DNA of 64,000 nucleotides from Streptomyces sp. V3I7 (GCF_030817495.1 NZ_JAUSZK010000001.1:2707001-2771000), one strand, 5' to 3'. Numbered from the stretch's first letter, positions 35,141 through 44,309 are shown. Made by a program: numbers and translations. Notes: generated by a model not told the origin, from the letters alone.

Positions 35141-36280
35141 TCAGCCGTCCAGCTCGGCGAGCCTCGCCGTGGACGGCTGGCGGCGTTGCCGGGCCTCCTG
35201 GGCCGTGCAGTGGGCGCTGCGCAGCACCCGCTGGACGTTGCCCCAGGTCAGCAGGGTGATCTCGGTGTCGGACCAGCCGCGGTGGATCAGCTCGGCGACG
35301 AGGTGCGGGTAGCGGGAGGGGTCCGCGAGGTCCTGGGGGTGGGCGGCGCCGGTGTCGTAGGTGCCGGACAGGCCCACGGACTGCGGTCCGGCCACGGTGC
35401 GGACGTGGTCGAGGTGGTCGGCGACGTCCTTCACGCTCGGGCCGGTCTGCGCCGCCGTCAGCGGCACCAGGCACAGGCCCTGCGCGGCGCCCAGCTCGGC
35501 GAGCAGTTCGTCGGGGAGGTTGGCGGGGTGCGGGCGCAGGCTGCGGGCGGCGGAGCGGGTGCACAGCACCGGCGTCCGGGAGAGAGCGAGGGTGCGGCGT
35601 ACGACGGCGTCGCCGGCGCCGGAGAGGTCCGCGAACATGCCGAGCCGGTTCAGCTCGTGCACGACCTCCTCGCCGAAGCGGGTCAGTCCCGCCTCGCCCG
35701 CCCAGGAGGTGCCCGACAGGGTGAGGACGCGCAGGCCGAGCGAGTGCAGTATGCGCAGGATGCCGAGGGAGTCGTCGAGCGCGGCGGCCCCGGCCGGCCC
35801 GAGGACGACGGCGGTACGGCCGCAGTTGCGGGCGTCGATGATCTGGCCGGCGGTCCGGGCGAGCCGCAGGCCCTCGGGGTGCTGCGCGACGACGGTGCGG
35901 GCCAGGTCCAGCTGTTCGAGGGTGGCGCCCACGGCCCGGGTCGCGGGCAGCCCCTCGGGCAGGTGCAGCGCCCAGAACAGCGCGCCCACGTGTCCCTCGC
36001 GCAGCCGGGGCACGTCCGTGTCGACGTTGCTGTCGCCCAGCTCCAGGTCGTAGCGGGGCAGCAGCGGCAGGGCGCGGGACAGTCCGCTGCACCCGTCGGC
36101 GACGGGGTGGGCGGTCAGCAGGGCGTGGGCGCGCTCCAGCGGTCCGGCGTCCGGGGGGCAGTCCGGGACGAGTGACTGACCGGCGGTCGGGAACGGGTCG
36201 TCGGGCAGATCCTCGTCGAGGTCGTCGGGCGGGGCGGTGACCTCGGTCGCGGTGGGCAGCTCGTCCCTGAGGTCGGCCAT
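35141..36280 (-). CDS. M19 dipeptidase paralogue lacking the metal ligands
   Basis: A 379-residue protein aligning over its length with the active-looking dipeptidase upstream. The zinc ligands of that neighbour (His32, Asp34, Glu135, His203, His224) are all changed: VADGCSGL replaces [12 protein letters not shown] replaces DLSH, CTRS replaces FSHS, and VLGPAG replaces LMGAEGG; the substrate Asp in GGDYDG is also altered (SGTYDTG). It is therefore probably not a peptidase; a binding or regulatory role is possible. I start at ATG 36280 (MADLRDELPT). It follows the dipeptidase by 143 bp holding three 14-bp repeats. Confidence 0.87.
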   Translation of the reverse strand: MADLRDELPTATEVTAPPDDLDEDLPDDPFPTAGQSLVPDCPPDAGPLERAHALLTAHPVADGCSGLSRALPLLPRYDLELGDSNVDTDVPRLREGHVGALFWALHLPEGLPATRAVGATLEQLDLARTVVAQHPEGLRLARTAGQIIDARNCGRTAVVLGPAGAAALDDSLGILRILHSLGLRVLTLSGTSWAGEAGLTRFGEEVVHELNRLGMFADLSGAGDAVVRRTLALSRTPVLCTRSAARSLRPHPANLPDELLAELGAAQGLCLVPLTAAQTGPSVKDVADHLDHVRTVAGPQSVGLSGTYDTGAAHPQDLADPSRYPHLVAELIHRGWSDTEITLLTWGNVQRVLRSAHCTAQEARQRRQPSTARLAELDG

Positions 36281-36303
36281 GCGGGGCTCCGTACGTCGTC
36301 GTA

Positions 36304-36344
36304 CACGTCGATCGCGGCACGTCGATCGCGGCACGTCGATCGCG
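36304..36344. repeat. 14-bp tandem repeat, three copies
   Basis: CACGTCGATCGCGG from 36304, 36318 and 36332 (last unit 13 bp). Each carries a CGATCG dyad. It lies 24 bp upstream of the dipeptidase-paralogue ATG, in its only intergenic gap. Confidence 0.85.
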
Positions 36345-36423
36345 CTACGGTCACCGTCGCACGGGGCCGGGAGGGCTTCCTGGTGGGCGGGGCGTTCGGG
36401 GGTACCGGCGCCCCGCCCGGTGC

Positions 36424-37647
36424 TCAGTCGGCCGGGCCGTCGAGCTCCTCGATCGTGGCGTTGGAGGGGGCGTGCGTGGCCTGGAGGTCCCGGGCCACGT
36501 CCTCGGCCGCGCCCAGCACCCGTACCGCGTTCTGCCAGGTCAGCTTGGCCAGGTCGGTCTTCGACCAGCCGCGGTCCAGGAGTTCGGCGATGAGGTTGGG
36601 GTAGCCGGAGACGTCCTTGAGGCCCTCGGGGGTGAACGCCGTGCCGTCGTAGTCCCCGCCGATGCCGAGGTGGTCGATGCCGGCGACCTCGCGCATGTGG
36701 TCGAGGTGGTCGGCGACCGTGGACACCGTGGCGATCGGGCGGGGGTTCGCCTCCTCGAAGGCGTGGTGCAGCTTCATCGCCTCGGCGGTGGTGTCGAGGG
36801 GGTGGAAGCCGTGCGCGCGCAGGTTCTCACCGGCGGCGACGGTCCACTCGCCGGCCGCCTGGAGCACGAACTTCGGCACGAACGTCACCATCGCCATGCC
36901 GCCGCCCGCGGCCATCCGCTCCAGGACGTCGTCCGGGACGTTGCGCGGGTGGTCGCACACGGCGCGCGCCGAGGAGTGGGAGAAGATCACCGGCGCGGAC
37001 GTGGTGTCCAGCGCGTCCCGCATGGTTGTCGCGGCCACGTGGGAGAGGTCGACGAGCATGCCCGCGCGGTTCATCTCCCGTACCACCTCGCGGCCGAAGG
37101 CCGACAGGCCGCCGACGTTCGGCTCGTCCGTCGCCGAGTCCGCCCAGGCCACGTTGTCGTTGTGGGTGAGGGTCATGTAGCGCACGCCGAGCGCGTACAG
37201 GGCGCGCAGGGTGGCCAGCGAGTTGTCGATGGAGTGGCCGCCCTCGGCGCCCATGAGGGAGGCGAGCCGGCCCTCGGCGCGCGCGGCCTCCATGTCGGCG
37301 GCCGTGAAGGCGGCCCGCAGCCGGTCCGGGTGCCGGTCGATCAACTGCCGTACGCAGTCGATCTGTTCCAGCGTCGCCGTGACCGCGCCCGGCAGGTCGG
37401 AGCGGACGTACACCGACCAGTACTGCGCGCCGACGCCGCCCTCGCGCATCCGCGCCAGGTCGGTGTGCAGGTGGGCGCGCTGGTCGGTGGCGATGTCGCG
37501 GGCGTCGAGGTCGTAGCGGACCTGTTCGCGCAGCGCCCACGGCAGGTCGTTGTGCCCGTCGACGACGGGGAAGGAGCGCAGCAGCTCCCGGGCTTCGTCC
37601 AGCGAGGACTGTGAGGACGGTGAGGACGGTGAGGTCATGTCCGTCAC
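36424..37647 (-). CDS. membrane (renal-type) dipeptidase, family M19
   Basis: A 407-residue zinc dipeptidase that cleaves dipeptides, including L-D types. All metal ligands are present: His32 and Asp34 in [10 protein letters not shown], Glu135 in LMGAEGG, His203 in DLSH, His224 in FSHSSARAV, and Asp332 in GGDYDG. No signal peptide is evident, so it is probably cytoplasmic. The GTG start overlaps the purE stop (GTGA, 37644-37647), so it is translated with purK-purE. An ATG nine bases later is an alternative start. The S. coelicolor counterpart in this position has been structurally studied as a renal-dipeptidase relative, as I recall. Confidence 0.93.
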   Translation of the reverse strand: MTDMTSPSSPSSQSSLDEARELLRSFPVVDGHNDLPWALREQVRYDLDARDIATDQRAHLHTDLARMREGGVGAQYWSVYVRSDLPGAVTATLEQIDCVRQLIDRHPDRLRAAFTAADMEAARAEGRLASLMGAEGGHSIDNSLATLRALYALGVRYMTLTHNDNVAWADSATDEPNVGGLSAFGREVVREMNRAGMLVDLSHVAATTMRDALDTTSAPVIFSHSSARAVCDHPRNVPDDVLERMAAGGGMAMVTFVPKFVLQAAGEWTVAAGENLRAHGFHPLDTTAEAMKLHHAFEEANPRPIATVSTVADHLDHMREVAGIDHLGIGGDYDGTAFTPEGLKDVSGYPNLIAELLDRGWSKTDLAKLTWQNAVRVLGAAEDVARDLQATHAPSNATIEELDGPAD

Positions 37648-38171
37648 TTTCCGAACCCGAAGGCGCTCGAACCCTCGACCTTGGCGCGCAGGCGCTTGCC
37701 CTTCTCCGTGGCCTGGTCGTTGAGCTCCTGCTGGAACTCCCGCATACGGGCGAGGAGTTCCTCGTCGTGCGCGGCGAGCATGCGGGCCGCGAGGAGACCG
37801 GCGTTGCGGGCGCCGCCGACGGAGACGGTGGCGACGGGCACGCCGGCCGGCATCTGCACGATCGACAGCAGGCTGTCCATGCCGTCGAGGTACTTCAGCG
37901 GGACCGGTACGCCGATGACCGGCAGCGGGGTGACCGAGGCGAGCATGCCGGGCAGGTGGGCGGCGCCGCCCGCGCCCGCGATGATCACCTTCAGCCCGCG
38001 GCCGGCGGCCTCCTCGCCGTACGCGACCATCTCGCGCGGCATCCGGTGCGCGGAGACGACGTCGACCTCGTAGGGGATCTCGAACTCGTCGAGGGCCTGG
38101 GCGGCGGCCTCCATCACGGGCCAGTCGGAGTCCGATCCCATGACGATGCCGACAACGGGGCTGGAGCTCAT
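37644..38171 (-). CDS. purE: N5-carboxyaminoimidazole ribonucleotide mutase
   Basis: A 175-residue class I PurE. It moves the carboxyl group of N5-CAIR to give CAIR in purine synthesis. Signature [18 protein letters not shown], the SAHRMPREM catalytic His loop, and [15 protein letters not shown] are intact. ATG 38171 overlaps the purK stop by ATGA and its own stop overlaps the dipeptidase start, so the three genes form a tightly coupled operon. Confidence 0.97.
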   Translation of the reverse strand: MSSSPVVGIVMGSDSDWPVMEAAAQALDEFEIPYEVDVVSAHRMPREMVAYGEEAAGRGLKVIIAGAGGAAHLPGMLASVTPLPVIGVPVPLKYLDGMDSLLSIVQMPAGVPVATVSVGGARNAGLLAARMLAAHDEELLARMREFQQELNDQATEKGKRLRAKVEGSSAFGFGK

Positions 38172-39307
38172 TCGGTGATCGTGCCTCTCAGGTAACCGGC
38201 AGCGTGACGTGCGCGCTCGAGAACGTCGTCCAGGTCGTCGCCGTAGGTGTTGACGTGACCGACCTTGCGGCCGGGCTTCACGTCCTTGCCGTACATGTGG
38301 ATCTTCAGCTGGGGGTCGCGGGCCATGCAGTGCAGGTACGCCGCGTACATGTCCGGGAAGTCGCCGCCCAGCACGTTGGCCATCACGGTCCACTTCGCGC
38401 GCGGGCGCGGGTCGCCGAGGGGCAGGTCGAGGACCGCCCGGACGTGGTTGGCGAACTGGCTGGTGATCGCGCCGTCCTGGGTCCAGTGGCCCGAGTTGTG
38501 CGGGCGCATGGCCAGCTCGTTGACGAGGATGCGGCCGTCGCGGGTCTGGAACAGCTCGACGGCGAGATGGCCGACGACCTCCAGCTCCTGGGCGATGCGC
38601 AGGGCCATCTCCTCGGCCTGGAGGGCGAGCGCCGGGTCGAGGCCTGGGGCGGGCGCGATGACCGTGTCGCAGACGCCGCCCACCTGGCGGGACTCGACGA
38701 CCGGGTAGGCGACCGCCTGGCCGTGCGGCGAGCGGACGACGTTGGCGGCGAGCTCGCGCACGTAGTCGACCTTCTCCTCTGCGAGGACCGGGACGCCGGC
38801 GCGGAAGGGGTCCATGGCCTCCTCGGCGGACTCCACCACCCACACGCCCTTGCCGTCGTAGCCGCCGCGGACGGTCTTGAGGACGACGGGGAAGCCCTCG
38901 CCCTCGGCCGCGAAGCGGACCACGTCCTCAGGGTCGGACACGATGCGGTGCCGCGGGCAGGGCACGCCGATCGCGTCGAGTCTCGCGCGCATCACGCCCT
39001 TGTCCTGGGCGTGCACCAGCGCGTCGGGCCCGGGGCGGACGGGGATGCCGTCCGCCTCCAGGGCGCGCAGGTGCTCGGTGGGCACGTGCTCGTGATCGAA
39101 GGTGATCACGTCACAGCCCTGCGCGAACGCGCGCAGCGTGTCCAGGTCGCGATAGTCGCCGACGACGACCTCGTTCACGACCTGCGCCGCCGAGTCCTGG
39201 GGTGTGTCACTGAGGAGCTTGAACCTGATGCCCAACGGGATGCCCGCCTCGTGTGTCATACGAGCGAGCTGGCCCCCGCCGACCATGCCGACTACCGGGA
39301 ATGTCAC
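38168..39307 (-). CDS. purK: 5-(carboxyamino)imidazole ribonucleotide synthase
   Basis: A 379-residue ATP-grasp enzyme making N5-CAIR from AIR, ATP and bicarbonate, the step before PurE. Seen: [16 protein letters not shown] at the start, [17 protein letters not shown] (ATP-grasp), [17 protein letters not shown] near the active site. GTG 39307 has a GGAG only one base upstream, too close to act, while a TACCCT -10-like box lies 7 nt before the start: a leaderless mRNA is likely. It is the first gene of the purK-purE-dipeptidase operon and divergent from gtrA. Confidence 0.95.
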   Translation of the reverse strand: MTFPVVGMVGGGQLARMTHEAGIPLGIRFKLLSDTPQDSAAQVVNEVVVGDYRDLDTLRAFAQGCDVITFDHEHVPTEHLRALEADGIPVRPGPDALVHAQDKGVMRARLDAIGVPCPRHRIVSDPEDVVRFAAEGEGFPVVLKTVRGGYDGKGVWVVESAEEAMDPFRAGVPVLAEEKVDYVRELAANVVRSPHGQAVAYPVVESRQVGGVCDTVIAPAPGLDPALALQAEEMALRIAQELEVVGHLAVELFQTRDGRILVNELAMRPHNSGHWTQDGAITSQFANHVRAVLDLPLGDPRPRAKWTVMANVLGGDFPDMYAAYLHCMARDPQLKIHMYGKDVKPGRKVGHVNTYGDDLDDVLERARHAAGYLRGTITE

Positions 39308-39545
39308 GCTCCTAGGGTATCGGCCGCGCCGGGCGCCCCGCCCCGGCCGCCTCTTACCCTGCGCTTTCCCGGTCCTTGCCCGGCCGTTGCCCGGCTCTTG
39401 CCCGCCGCTTTCCGCCTGCCTCCGGCTTCTTCCCAGGTTCTTTCCGACGCGTCGGTGCGGCGTGCGCTCGCCCGCAGGCGCCGGAGGAGTCCGCTCGTTA
39501 CAGTGGCTGAGTTGACGAAACCTACGGACGGGGGCCAGCGCAACC

Positions 39546-40064
39546 ATGGAACGTAGTTCCTCGGGGCTGCGAAGACTCGTAGACGAGGTCGCCAAGTTCG
39601 GGGCGGTCGGCGGAGCAGGGATCCTCGTCAATCTGGGCGTCTTCAACCTGGTCAGGCACGCGACCGATCTCCAGGTGGTCCGTGCCGGTGTGATCGCGAC
39701 CGTCGTCGCGATCACCTTCAACTACGTCGGCTTCCGCTACTTCACGTACCGGGACCGTGACAAGAACGGCCGTACCCGGGAGCTCACGCTGTTCCTGCTG
39801 TTCAGCGCGATCGGCCTGGTGATCGAGAACGGCGTGCTGTTCGTGGCGACGTACGGGTTCGGCTGGGACACCCCGCTGCAGAACAACGTCTTCAAGTTCC
39901 TCGGCATCGGCGTCGCGACGCTGTTCCGCTTCTGGTCCTACCGGACCTGGGTGTTCCGGGCCCTGCCGGTCCGGGAGAGCGGCGACGGCACGAAGGCGTA
40001 CGTCGCCGCCCAGTCGTCGAAGAAGCAGCGCCCCCGGCAGCGGGTGCCGCAGGGAAGGCCTTAG
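39546..40064 (+). CDS. GtrA family membrane protein
   Basis: A 172-residue integral membrane protein of the GtrA/DPMS-like family, with four hydrophobic helices (GAVGGAGILVNLGVFNLV, VIATVVAITFNYVGFRYF, LFLLFSAIGLVIENGVLFVA, FKFLGIGVATLFRFWSY). Family members are thought to move or assist undecaprenyl- or polyprenyl-linked sugars across the membrane. The basic C-terminal tail (SSKKQRPRQRV) faces the cytoplasm by the positive-inside rule. It converges on the histidine kinase gene, with short GGGGCTGCA repeats after its stop. Cargo unknown. Confidence 0.9.
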   Translation: MERSSSGLRRLVDEVAKFGAVGGAGILVNLGVFNLVRHATDLQVVRAGVIATVVAITFNYVGFRYFTYRDRDKNGRTRELTLFLLFSAIGLVIENGVLFVATYGFGWDTPLQNNVFKFLGIGVATLFRFWSYRTWVFRALPVRESGDGTKAYVAAQSSKKQRPRQRVPQGRP

Positions 40065-40090
40065 GGGCTGCAGGGGCTGCAGGGGCTGTC

Positions 40091-41362
40091 CTAGCGGACC
40101 GTCGGCTCGTCGTCGTCCGGCTTCGGGGTCGGCGGGGTGCGGGACAGGAAGAGGCCGAAGACGGGCGGCTGGGCCTGGAGGAGTTCCAGGCGGCCGCCGT
40201 CGGCCTCGGCGAGATCGCGGGCCACCGCGAGGCCGATCCCCGTGGAGTTCCGCCCGCTGATCGTGCGCTCGAAGATCCGCGCGCCGAGGTCGGCCGGGAC
40301 GCCCGGGCCCTCGTCGGTCACCTCGATGACCACCTGGTTCCCGGTGACACGGGTGCGCAGCGCCACCGTGCCCCGGCCGTGCATCAGCGAGTTCTCGATG
40401 AGCGCCGCCAGCACCTGGGCCACCGCCCCAGGCGTACCCACGGCCCGCAGATGCCGCTTGCCCGAGCTCACGATCGCGCGCCCCGCGCTACGGTACGCCG
40501 GCCGCCACTCGGCGAGCTGCTGGAGGATGACCTCGTCGAGGTCGAAGGTGACGGCGGAGCCGGTCCGCGGGTCGCGGGAGTTCGTGAGCAGCCGCTCGAC
40601 CACGTCCGTCAGGCGCTCGACCTGGGTCAGCGCGACGTTCGCCTCCTCCTTCACCGTGTCCGGGTCGTCGGTGAGGGTGATCTCCTCCAGACGCATCGAG
40701 AGCGCGGTGAGGGGTGTACGGAGCTGATGGGAGGCGTCGGCGGCCAGGCGCCTCTCGGCGGTGAGCATGCGGGCGATGCGCTCGGCCGAGGAGTCCAGGA
40801 CGTCGGCGACCCGGTCCAGCTCGGGGACGCCGTACCGCTTGTGCCGGGGGCGCGGGTCGCCGGAGCCGAGGCGCTCGGCGGTCTCCGCGAGGTCGGTCAG
40901 CGGGGAGGCGAGCCGGTTCGCCTGGCGTACGGCGAGCAGCACGGCCGCGACCACCGCGAGCAGCGCTACCGCCGCGATGATCAGCAGCGTGCGGCCGACC
41001 TCGCGGGTCACCGAGGAGCGCGGCTCCTGGACGGTGACCCGCTCGCCCTCCTCGCCGTCGGCGCTCGCCTCGATGACCTCGCCCTGCGGCTTGGTGCCGA
41101 CCTCGATCGGCGAGCGGCCGGGGATGCGGATGACGGCGTACTGCTCCTCGGCGACCTGCTTGCGCAGCATCCCGGGGGTCACGTCCTCCGCGCCGACGAT
41201 GCGGCTGTCCACGATGCTGGCCAGGCGCAGCGCCTCGGAGTCCACCCGTTCCTGGGCGCCCTTGCTGATGGTCCGGGTCTCGACGAGCACCAGTGAGACG
41301 CCGAAGACGGCGATCACGACCAGGACGACGGCCAGGGTGGACTGAATGAGACGACGACGCAC
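40091..41362 (-). CDS. two-component sensor histidine kinase
   Basis: A 423-residue membrane kinase. Helices at about 5-27 and 124-145 bracket an extracellular sensor of about 95 residues; HAMP region about 146-200; H-box DASHQLRTPL with phospho-acceptor His212; ATPase domain with LAALIENSLMHG (N box), VTDEGPGVP (G1), FERTISGRNSTGIGLAVARDLAEA (F/G2). It is downstream of, and in the same direction as, the OmpR-type regulator; the usual short gap is widened to 218 bp by repeats. Signal unknown. Confidence 0.93.
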   Translation of the reverse strand: MRRRLIQSTLAVVLVVIAVFGVSLVLVETRTISKGAQERVDSEALRLASIVDSRIVGAEDVTPGMLRKQVAEEQYAVIRIPGRSPIEVGTKPQGEVIEASADGEEGERVTVQEPRSSVTREVGRTLLIIAAVALLAVVAAVLLAVRQANRLASPLTDLAETAERLGSGDPRPRHKRYGVPELDRVADVLDSSAERIARMLTAERRLAADASHQLRTPLTALSMRLEEITLTDDPDTVKEEANVALTQVERLTDVVERLLTNSRDPRTGSAVTFDLDEVILQQLAEWRPAYRSAGRAIVSSGKRHLRAVGTPGAVAQVLAALIENSLMHGRGTVALRTRVTGNQVVIEVTDEGPGVPADLGARIFERTISGRNSTGIGLAVARDLAEADGGRLELLQAQPPVFGLFLSRTPPTPKPDDDEPTVR

Positions 41363-41423
41363 GAGGCCCTCCGGGCGGTGGCTTTACGAGGACCAGTGTG
41401 CCTTGGTCACTGGAAACCCGGGT

Positions 41424-41475
41424 TCGGGGCAGCGCCCCAAAGGGGCGCGGGGAACTGCGCGACCAGCCCACGACC
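41424..41475. repeat. conserved-type Streptomyces intergenic repeat with hairpin
   Basis: The core AGGGGCGCGGGGAACTGCGC with flanking GCGACCAGCCCACGA matches a repeat I recall between genes in many Streptomyces chromosomes. It includes a hairpin GCGCCCC-AAA-GGGGCGC at 41432-41448. It lies between the regulator and kinase genes and could act as a weak terminator or attenuator. Confidence 0.6.
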
Positions 41476-41480
41476 GCCCG

Positions 41481-41525
41481 CACCCACGCACCCACGCACC
41501 CACGCACCCACGCACCCACGCACCA
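41481..41525. repeat. 8-bp microsatellite (CACCCACG), five full copies
   Basis: CACCCACG is repeated five times exactly from 41481 to 41520, followed by a partial copy. It lies between the response-regulator stop and the kinase start. Copy number may vary between strains. Confidence 0.9.
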
Positions 41526-41580
41526 GCCACAACCCACCACGACGCACAGCACGAAGTCGGCTGAGCCCCAGCGGCAGCGC

Positions 41581-42258
41581 CTAGCTCTTCTCGAACCGGA
41601 AGCCCACACCGCGCACCGTGGCGATGTACCGCGGGTTCGCCGCGTCGTCGCCCAGCTTCTTCCGCAGCCAGGAGATGTGCATGTCGAGGGTCTTGGTGGA
41701 CGACCACCACGTCGTGTCCCAGACCTCCCGCATCAACTGATCCCGGGTGACCACGCGGCCGGCGTCCCGCACCAGCACCCGCAGCAGGTCGAACTCCTTG
41801 GCGGTGAGCTGGAGTTCCTCGTCGCCCATCCACGCGCGGTGCGACTCGACGTCGATGCGCACCCCGTGCGTGGCCGGCGGCTGCTGCGGCTCCGTGGCGC
41901 CGCGCCGCAGCAGGGCCCGGACGCGGGCGAGCAGTTCGGCGAGCCGGAAGGGCTTGGTGACGTAGTCGTCGGCGCCCGCGTCCAGGCCGACGACGGTGTC
42001 CACCTCGTCGGCGCGCGCGGTCAGGATGAGGATGGGCACGGCGTGGCCCTCGGCGCGCAGCCGGCGGGCGACCTCGAGGCCGTCCATGCCGGGCAGCCCC
42101 AGGTCCAGCACCACCAGGTCGACGCCGCCCTGCATTCCGGCGTCGAGCGCCGCGGGTCCGTCCTCGCGCACCTCGACCTCGTAACCTTCCCGGCGCAGGG
42201 CGCGGGCCAGCGGCTCCGAGATGGACGCGTCGTCCTCGGCGAGCAGTACACGGGTCAT
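41581..42258 (-). CDS. OmpR/PhoB-family response regulator
   Basis: A 225-residue DNA-binding regulator. Receiver domain: acidic pocket EDD at 8-10, phospho-acceptor Asp52 in VLDLGLPGMDG, Thr80 in ILTAR and Lys102 in VTKPF. The C-terminal winged helix shows LTAKEFDLLRVLVRDAGRVVTRDQLMREVW and IRTVRGVGFRF-like ending (IATVRGVGFRFEKS). ATG 42258 lies 6 nt after a TACCAT -10-like box without a ribosome site, consistent with leaderless translation. Partner is the kinase downstream. Confidence 0.93.
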   Translation of the reverse strand: MTRVLLAEDDASISEPLARALRREGYEVEVREDGPAALDAGMQGGVDLVVLDLGLPGMDGLEVARRLRAEGHAVPILILTARADEVDTVVGLDAGADDYVTKPFRLAELLARVRALLRRGATEPQQPPATHGVRIDVESHRAWMGDEELQLTAKEFDLLRVLVRDAGRVVTRDQLMREVWDTTWWSSTKTLDMHISWLRKKLGDDAANPRYIATVRGVGFRFEKS

Positions 42259-42751
42259 GAGGTGATGGTAGACCGCCCGCGCGTGGCCGCGGGGCGGGAC
42301 CGGGAGCCCGTGGTTCTTACCTTGCCGCACATTGGTACGAACCTATGAGGGAAGGGTGAGATCATAGGAGGGACCTTCGAAAAGGCGCCTCTGGTTCCCC
42401 GAAGCCCTGTGATCCGTGTCTCAAGTCCTTCCATTTCCGGCAGTGTCCTGCCGTATGGTGAGCGGAACGCCTGTAGTACACCAAGGACCTTTGGCGCCAC
42501 TTGACGCTGAGGGTCTCTTTTGTGTACGGGCTGATGCACATCAGCCTCGAAAGGAATGACCTCTGGCCGGGCTCCGAACGCGCTGACGCGTTCCGGGGCG
42601 TGGATCCCGGTGGTCGCCGTCCACTGCTTCCCCGTTCAGCAGGGAGCGGAGCTCCCCTGGGCGTGGGGTGGACGGTGCCCAGCCGGTGCCGGCCGCACCG
42701 TCACCGGGCGCGCAACGCTCCAGCGCGCGTCCCGATCAGCAAGGAACGACC
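42259..42751. other. 493-bp divergent intergenic region with structured leader
   Basis: Between the response regulator and the peptide transporter. It has a hairpin CGGCAG-TGTC-CTGCCG (42438-42453), an imperfect long-range inverted repeat GTACAC.../...GTGTAC (42476-42527), and further stems at 42575-42595 and 42617-42675. No gene is evident. A long leader for the transporter mRNA is likely. Confidence 0.55.
42575..42675 (+). promoter_or_regulatory. predicted structured 5' leader of the peptide transporter
   Basis: Stem 1: GAACGCG-CTGA-CGCGTTC (42576-42593). Stem 2: CCGTCCAC (42617-42624) pairs perfectly with GTGGACGG (42668-42675) and encloses CAGGGAGC / GCTCCCCTG (42640-42659) with one bulge. 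It ends 76 bp before the ATG. I do not recognise a known riboswitch class. Confidence 0.4.
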
Positions 42752-44248
42752 ATGGCGTCCAGCCTGACGAAGGACTCGGTTCAGCCGGAGACTCCCGGTG
42801 CCGACAAAGCCTTCTTCGGCCACCCTCGCGGACTGGCCACCCTCTTCTTGACCGAGATGTGGGAGCGTTTCTCCTACTACGGCATGCGGGCCCTGCTTCC
42901 GCTCTACCTGGTGGCCCCGGCCGGGCTGCACCTGGACGCGGCCTCGGCGACCGCGATCTACTCGGTGTACCTGTCCCTCGTGTATCTGCTCGCGCTGCCC
43001 GGCGGCTGGATCGCCGACCGCATCCTCGGCCCCCGCAAGACGGTCGCCGTCGCGGGCACGATCATCATGCTCGGCCATCTGACCCTGGCCCTGCCGAGCG
43101 CCGGCACCTTCTACGCGGGCCTCGGCCTGGTCGCCATCGGTTCCGGTCTGCTGAAGGCCAACATCTCCACCATGGTCGGCCACCTCTACAACGGTCCGGA
43201 AGACCCGCGCCGTGACGGTGGCTTCACGCTCTTCTACATCGGCATCAACCTGGGTGCCTTCGCCGCGCCGCTGATCATCGGCACCGTCGGTCAGAGCGTC
43301 AACTGGCACCTGGGCTTCGCCCTCGCCGCGCTCGGCATGGGTCTGGGTCTGGCCCAGTTCCTGCTCGGCTCGCGTCACCTGAGCGACCGGTCGAACGTCG
43401 TCCCGACCCCGCTGTCGGCAGAGGAGAAGACGTCCACGCTGCGCAAGGCCGGCCTGTGGGCGGGTATCGCTGCGGTCTTCTACGCGATCGTCGGCTTCTC
43501 CGGCGTCTACACGCTGAACTGGGTGATGGTCCCGATCATCATCGCCGGCCTGGTCATCCCGGTCGTCGTCCTCGCCCGCATCAAGCGCGACAAGGACCTC
43601 GACGGCACCGAGCAGTCGAAGATGACGGCGTACATCTGGTTCTTCATCGCCGCGGCCGTGTTCTGGATGATCTACGACCAGGGCGGTTCGACCCTGTCGA
43701 TCTTCGCGGACGGTTCGGCCAAAAACACCATCGCGGGCTGGAACTTCCCGGTCTCCTGGTACCAGTCGGTCAACCCGGTCATGATCATGGCGTTCGCGCC
43801 GGTCTTCGCCTCGCTGTGGCTCGCCCTGAACCGCAAGGGCAAGGAGCCGAGCACGGCGACGAAGTTCGCCCTGGGCCTGGTCCTGATCGGTGTCTCCTTC
43901 TTCGTCTTCCTGGCCCCGCTCGCGATCGCCGACGGCGGTCACAAGGCGGCCGCGCTGTGGATGGTGGCCATCTACTTCGTCCAGACCGTCGGCGAGCTGC
44001 TGCTCTCCCCGGTCGGCCTGTCGGTCACCACGAAGATGGCGCCCGCGAAGTACGCCTCCCAGATGATGGGTGTCTGGTTCCTGGCCGTCACCGCCGGTGA
44101 CGCCACGACCGGTCTGCTCAGCACCGCCGGCGTCGACCTCAACACGACGGGCATCGTGGCCCTGGAGGCCGCGCTCGCCGTCGCCGCCGGTGTCGCGGTG
44201 TGGCTGTACCGCAACAAGGTCAAGCAGCTGATGGGCGACGTCGCCTGA
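42752..44248 (+). CDS. proton-dependent oligopeptide transporter (POT/PTR2 family)
   Basis: A 498-residue major-facilitator-type proton symporter for di- and tripeptides. Signature motifs are clear: EMWERFSYYGMRALLPLYL (ExxERFxYYG) at the first helix, GGWIADRILGPRK, and FTLFYIGINLGAFAAPLI (PTR2 signature). About 14 hydrophobic segments follow, with CVQ-like FVQTVGELLLSPVGLSV near the end. AAGGAA lies 6 nt before ATG 42752. It is monocistronic, with a structured leader upstream and a strong terminator downstream. Confidence 0.95.
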   Translation: MASSLTKDSVQPETPGADKAFFGHPRGLATLFLTEMWERFSYYGMRALLPLYLVAPAGLHLDAASATAIYSVYLSLVYLLALPGGWIADRILGPRKTVAVAGTIIMLGHLTLALPSAGTFYAGLGLVAIGSGLLKANISTMVGHLYNGPEDPRRDGGFTLFYIGINLGAFAAPLIIGTVGQSVNWHLGFALAALGMGLGLAQFLLGSRHLSDRSNVVPTPLSAEEKTSTLRKAGLWAGIAAVFYAIVGFSGVYTLNWVMVPIIIAGLVIPVVVLARIKRDKDLDGTEQSKMTAYIWFFIAAAVFWMIYDQGGSTLSIFADGSAKNTIAGWNFPVSWYQSVNPVMIMAFAPVFASLWLALNRKGKEPSTATKFALGLVLIGVSFFVFLAPLAIADGGHKAAALWMVAIYFVQTVGELLLSPVGLSVTTKMAPAKYASQMMGVWFLAVTAGDATTGLLSTAGVDLNTTGIVALEAALAVAAGVAVWLYRNKVKQLMGDVA

Positions 44249-44262
44249 CGTCCGCCCGAGGC

Positions 44263-44309
44263 ACGAAGAGGGCCACCGCATCCCTGGGGGATGCGGTGGC
44301 CCTCTTCGT
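44263..44309 (+). terminator. strong hairpin terminator after the peptide transporter
   Basis: Arms 44263-44283 and 44289-44309 (21 bp, perfect, starting ACGAAGAGGGCCACC) around a 5-nt loop, 15 bp past the transporter stop. It may also serve the converging ATPase gene. Confidence 0.92.
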
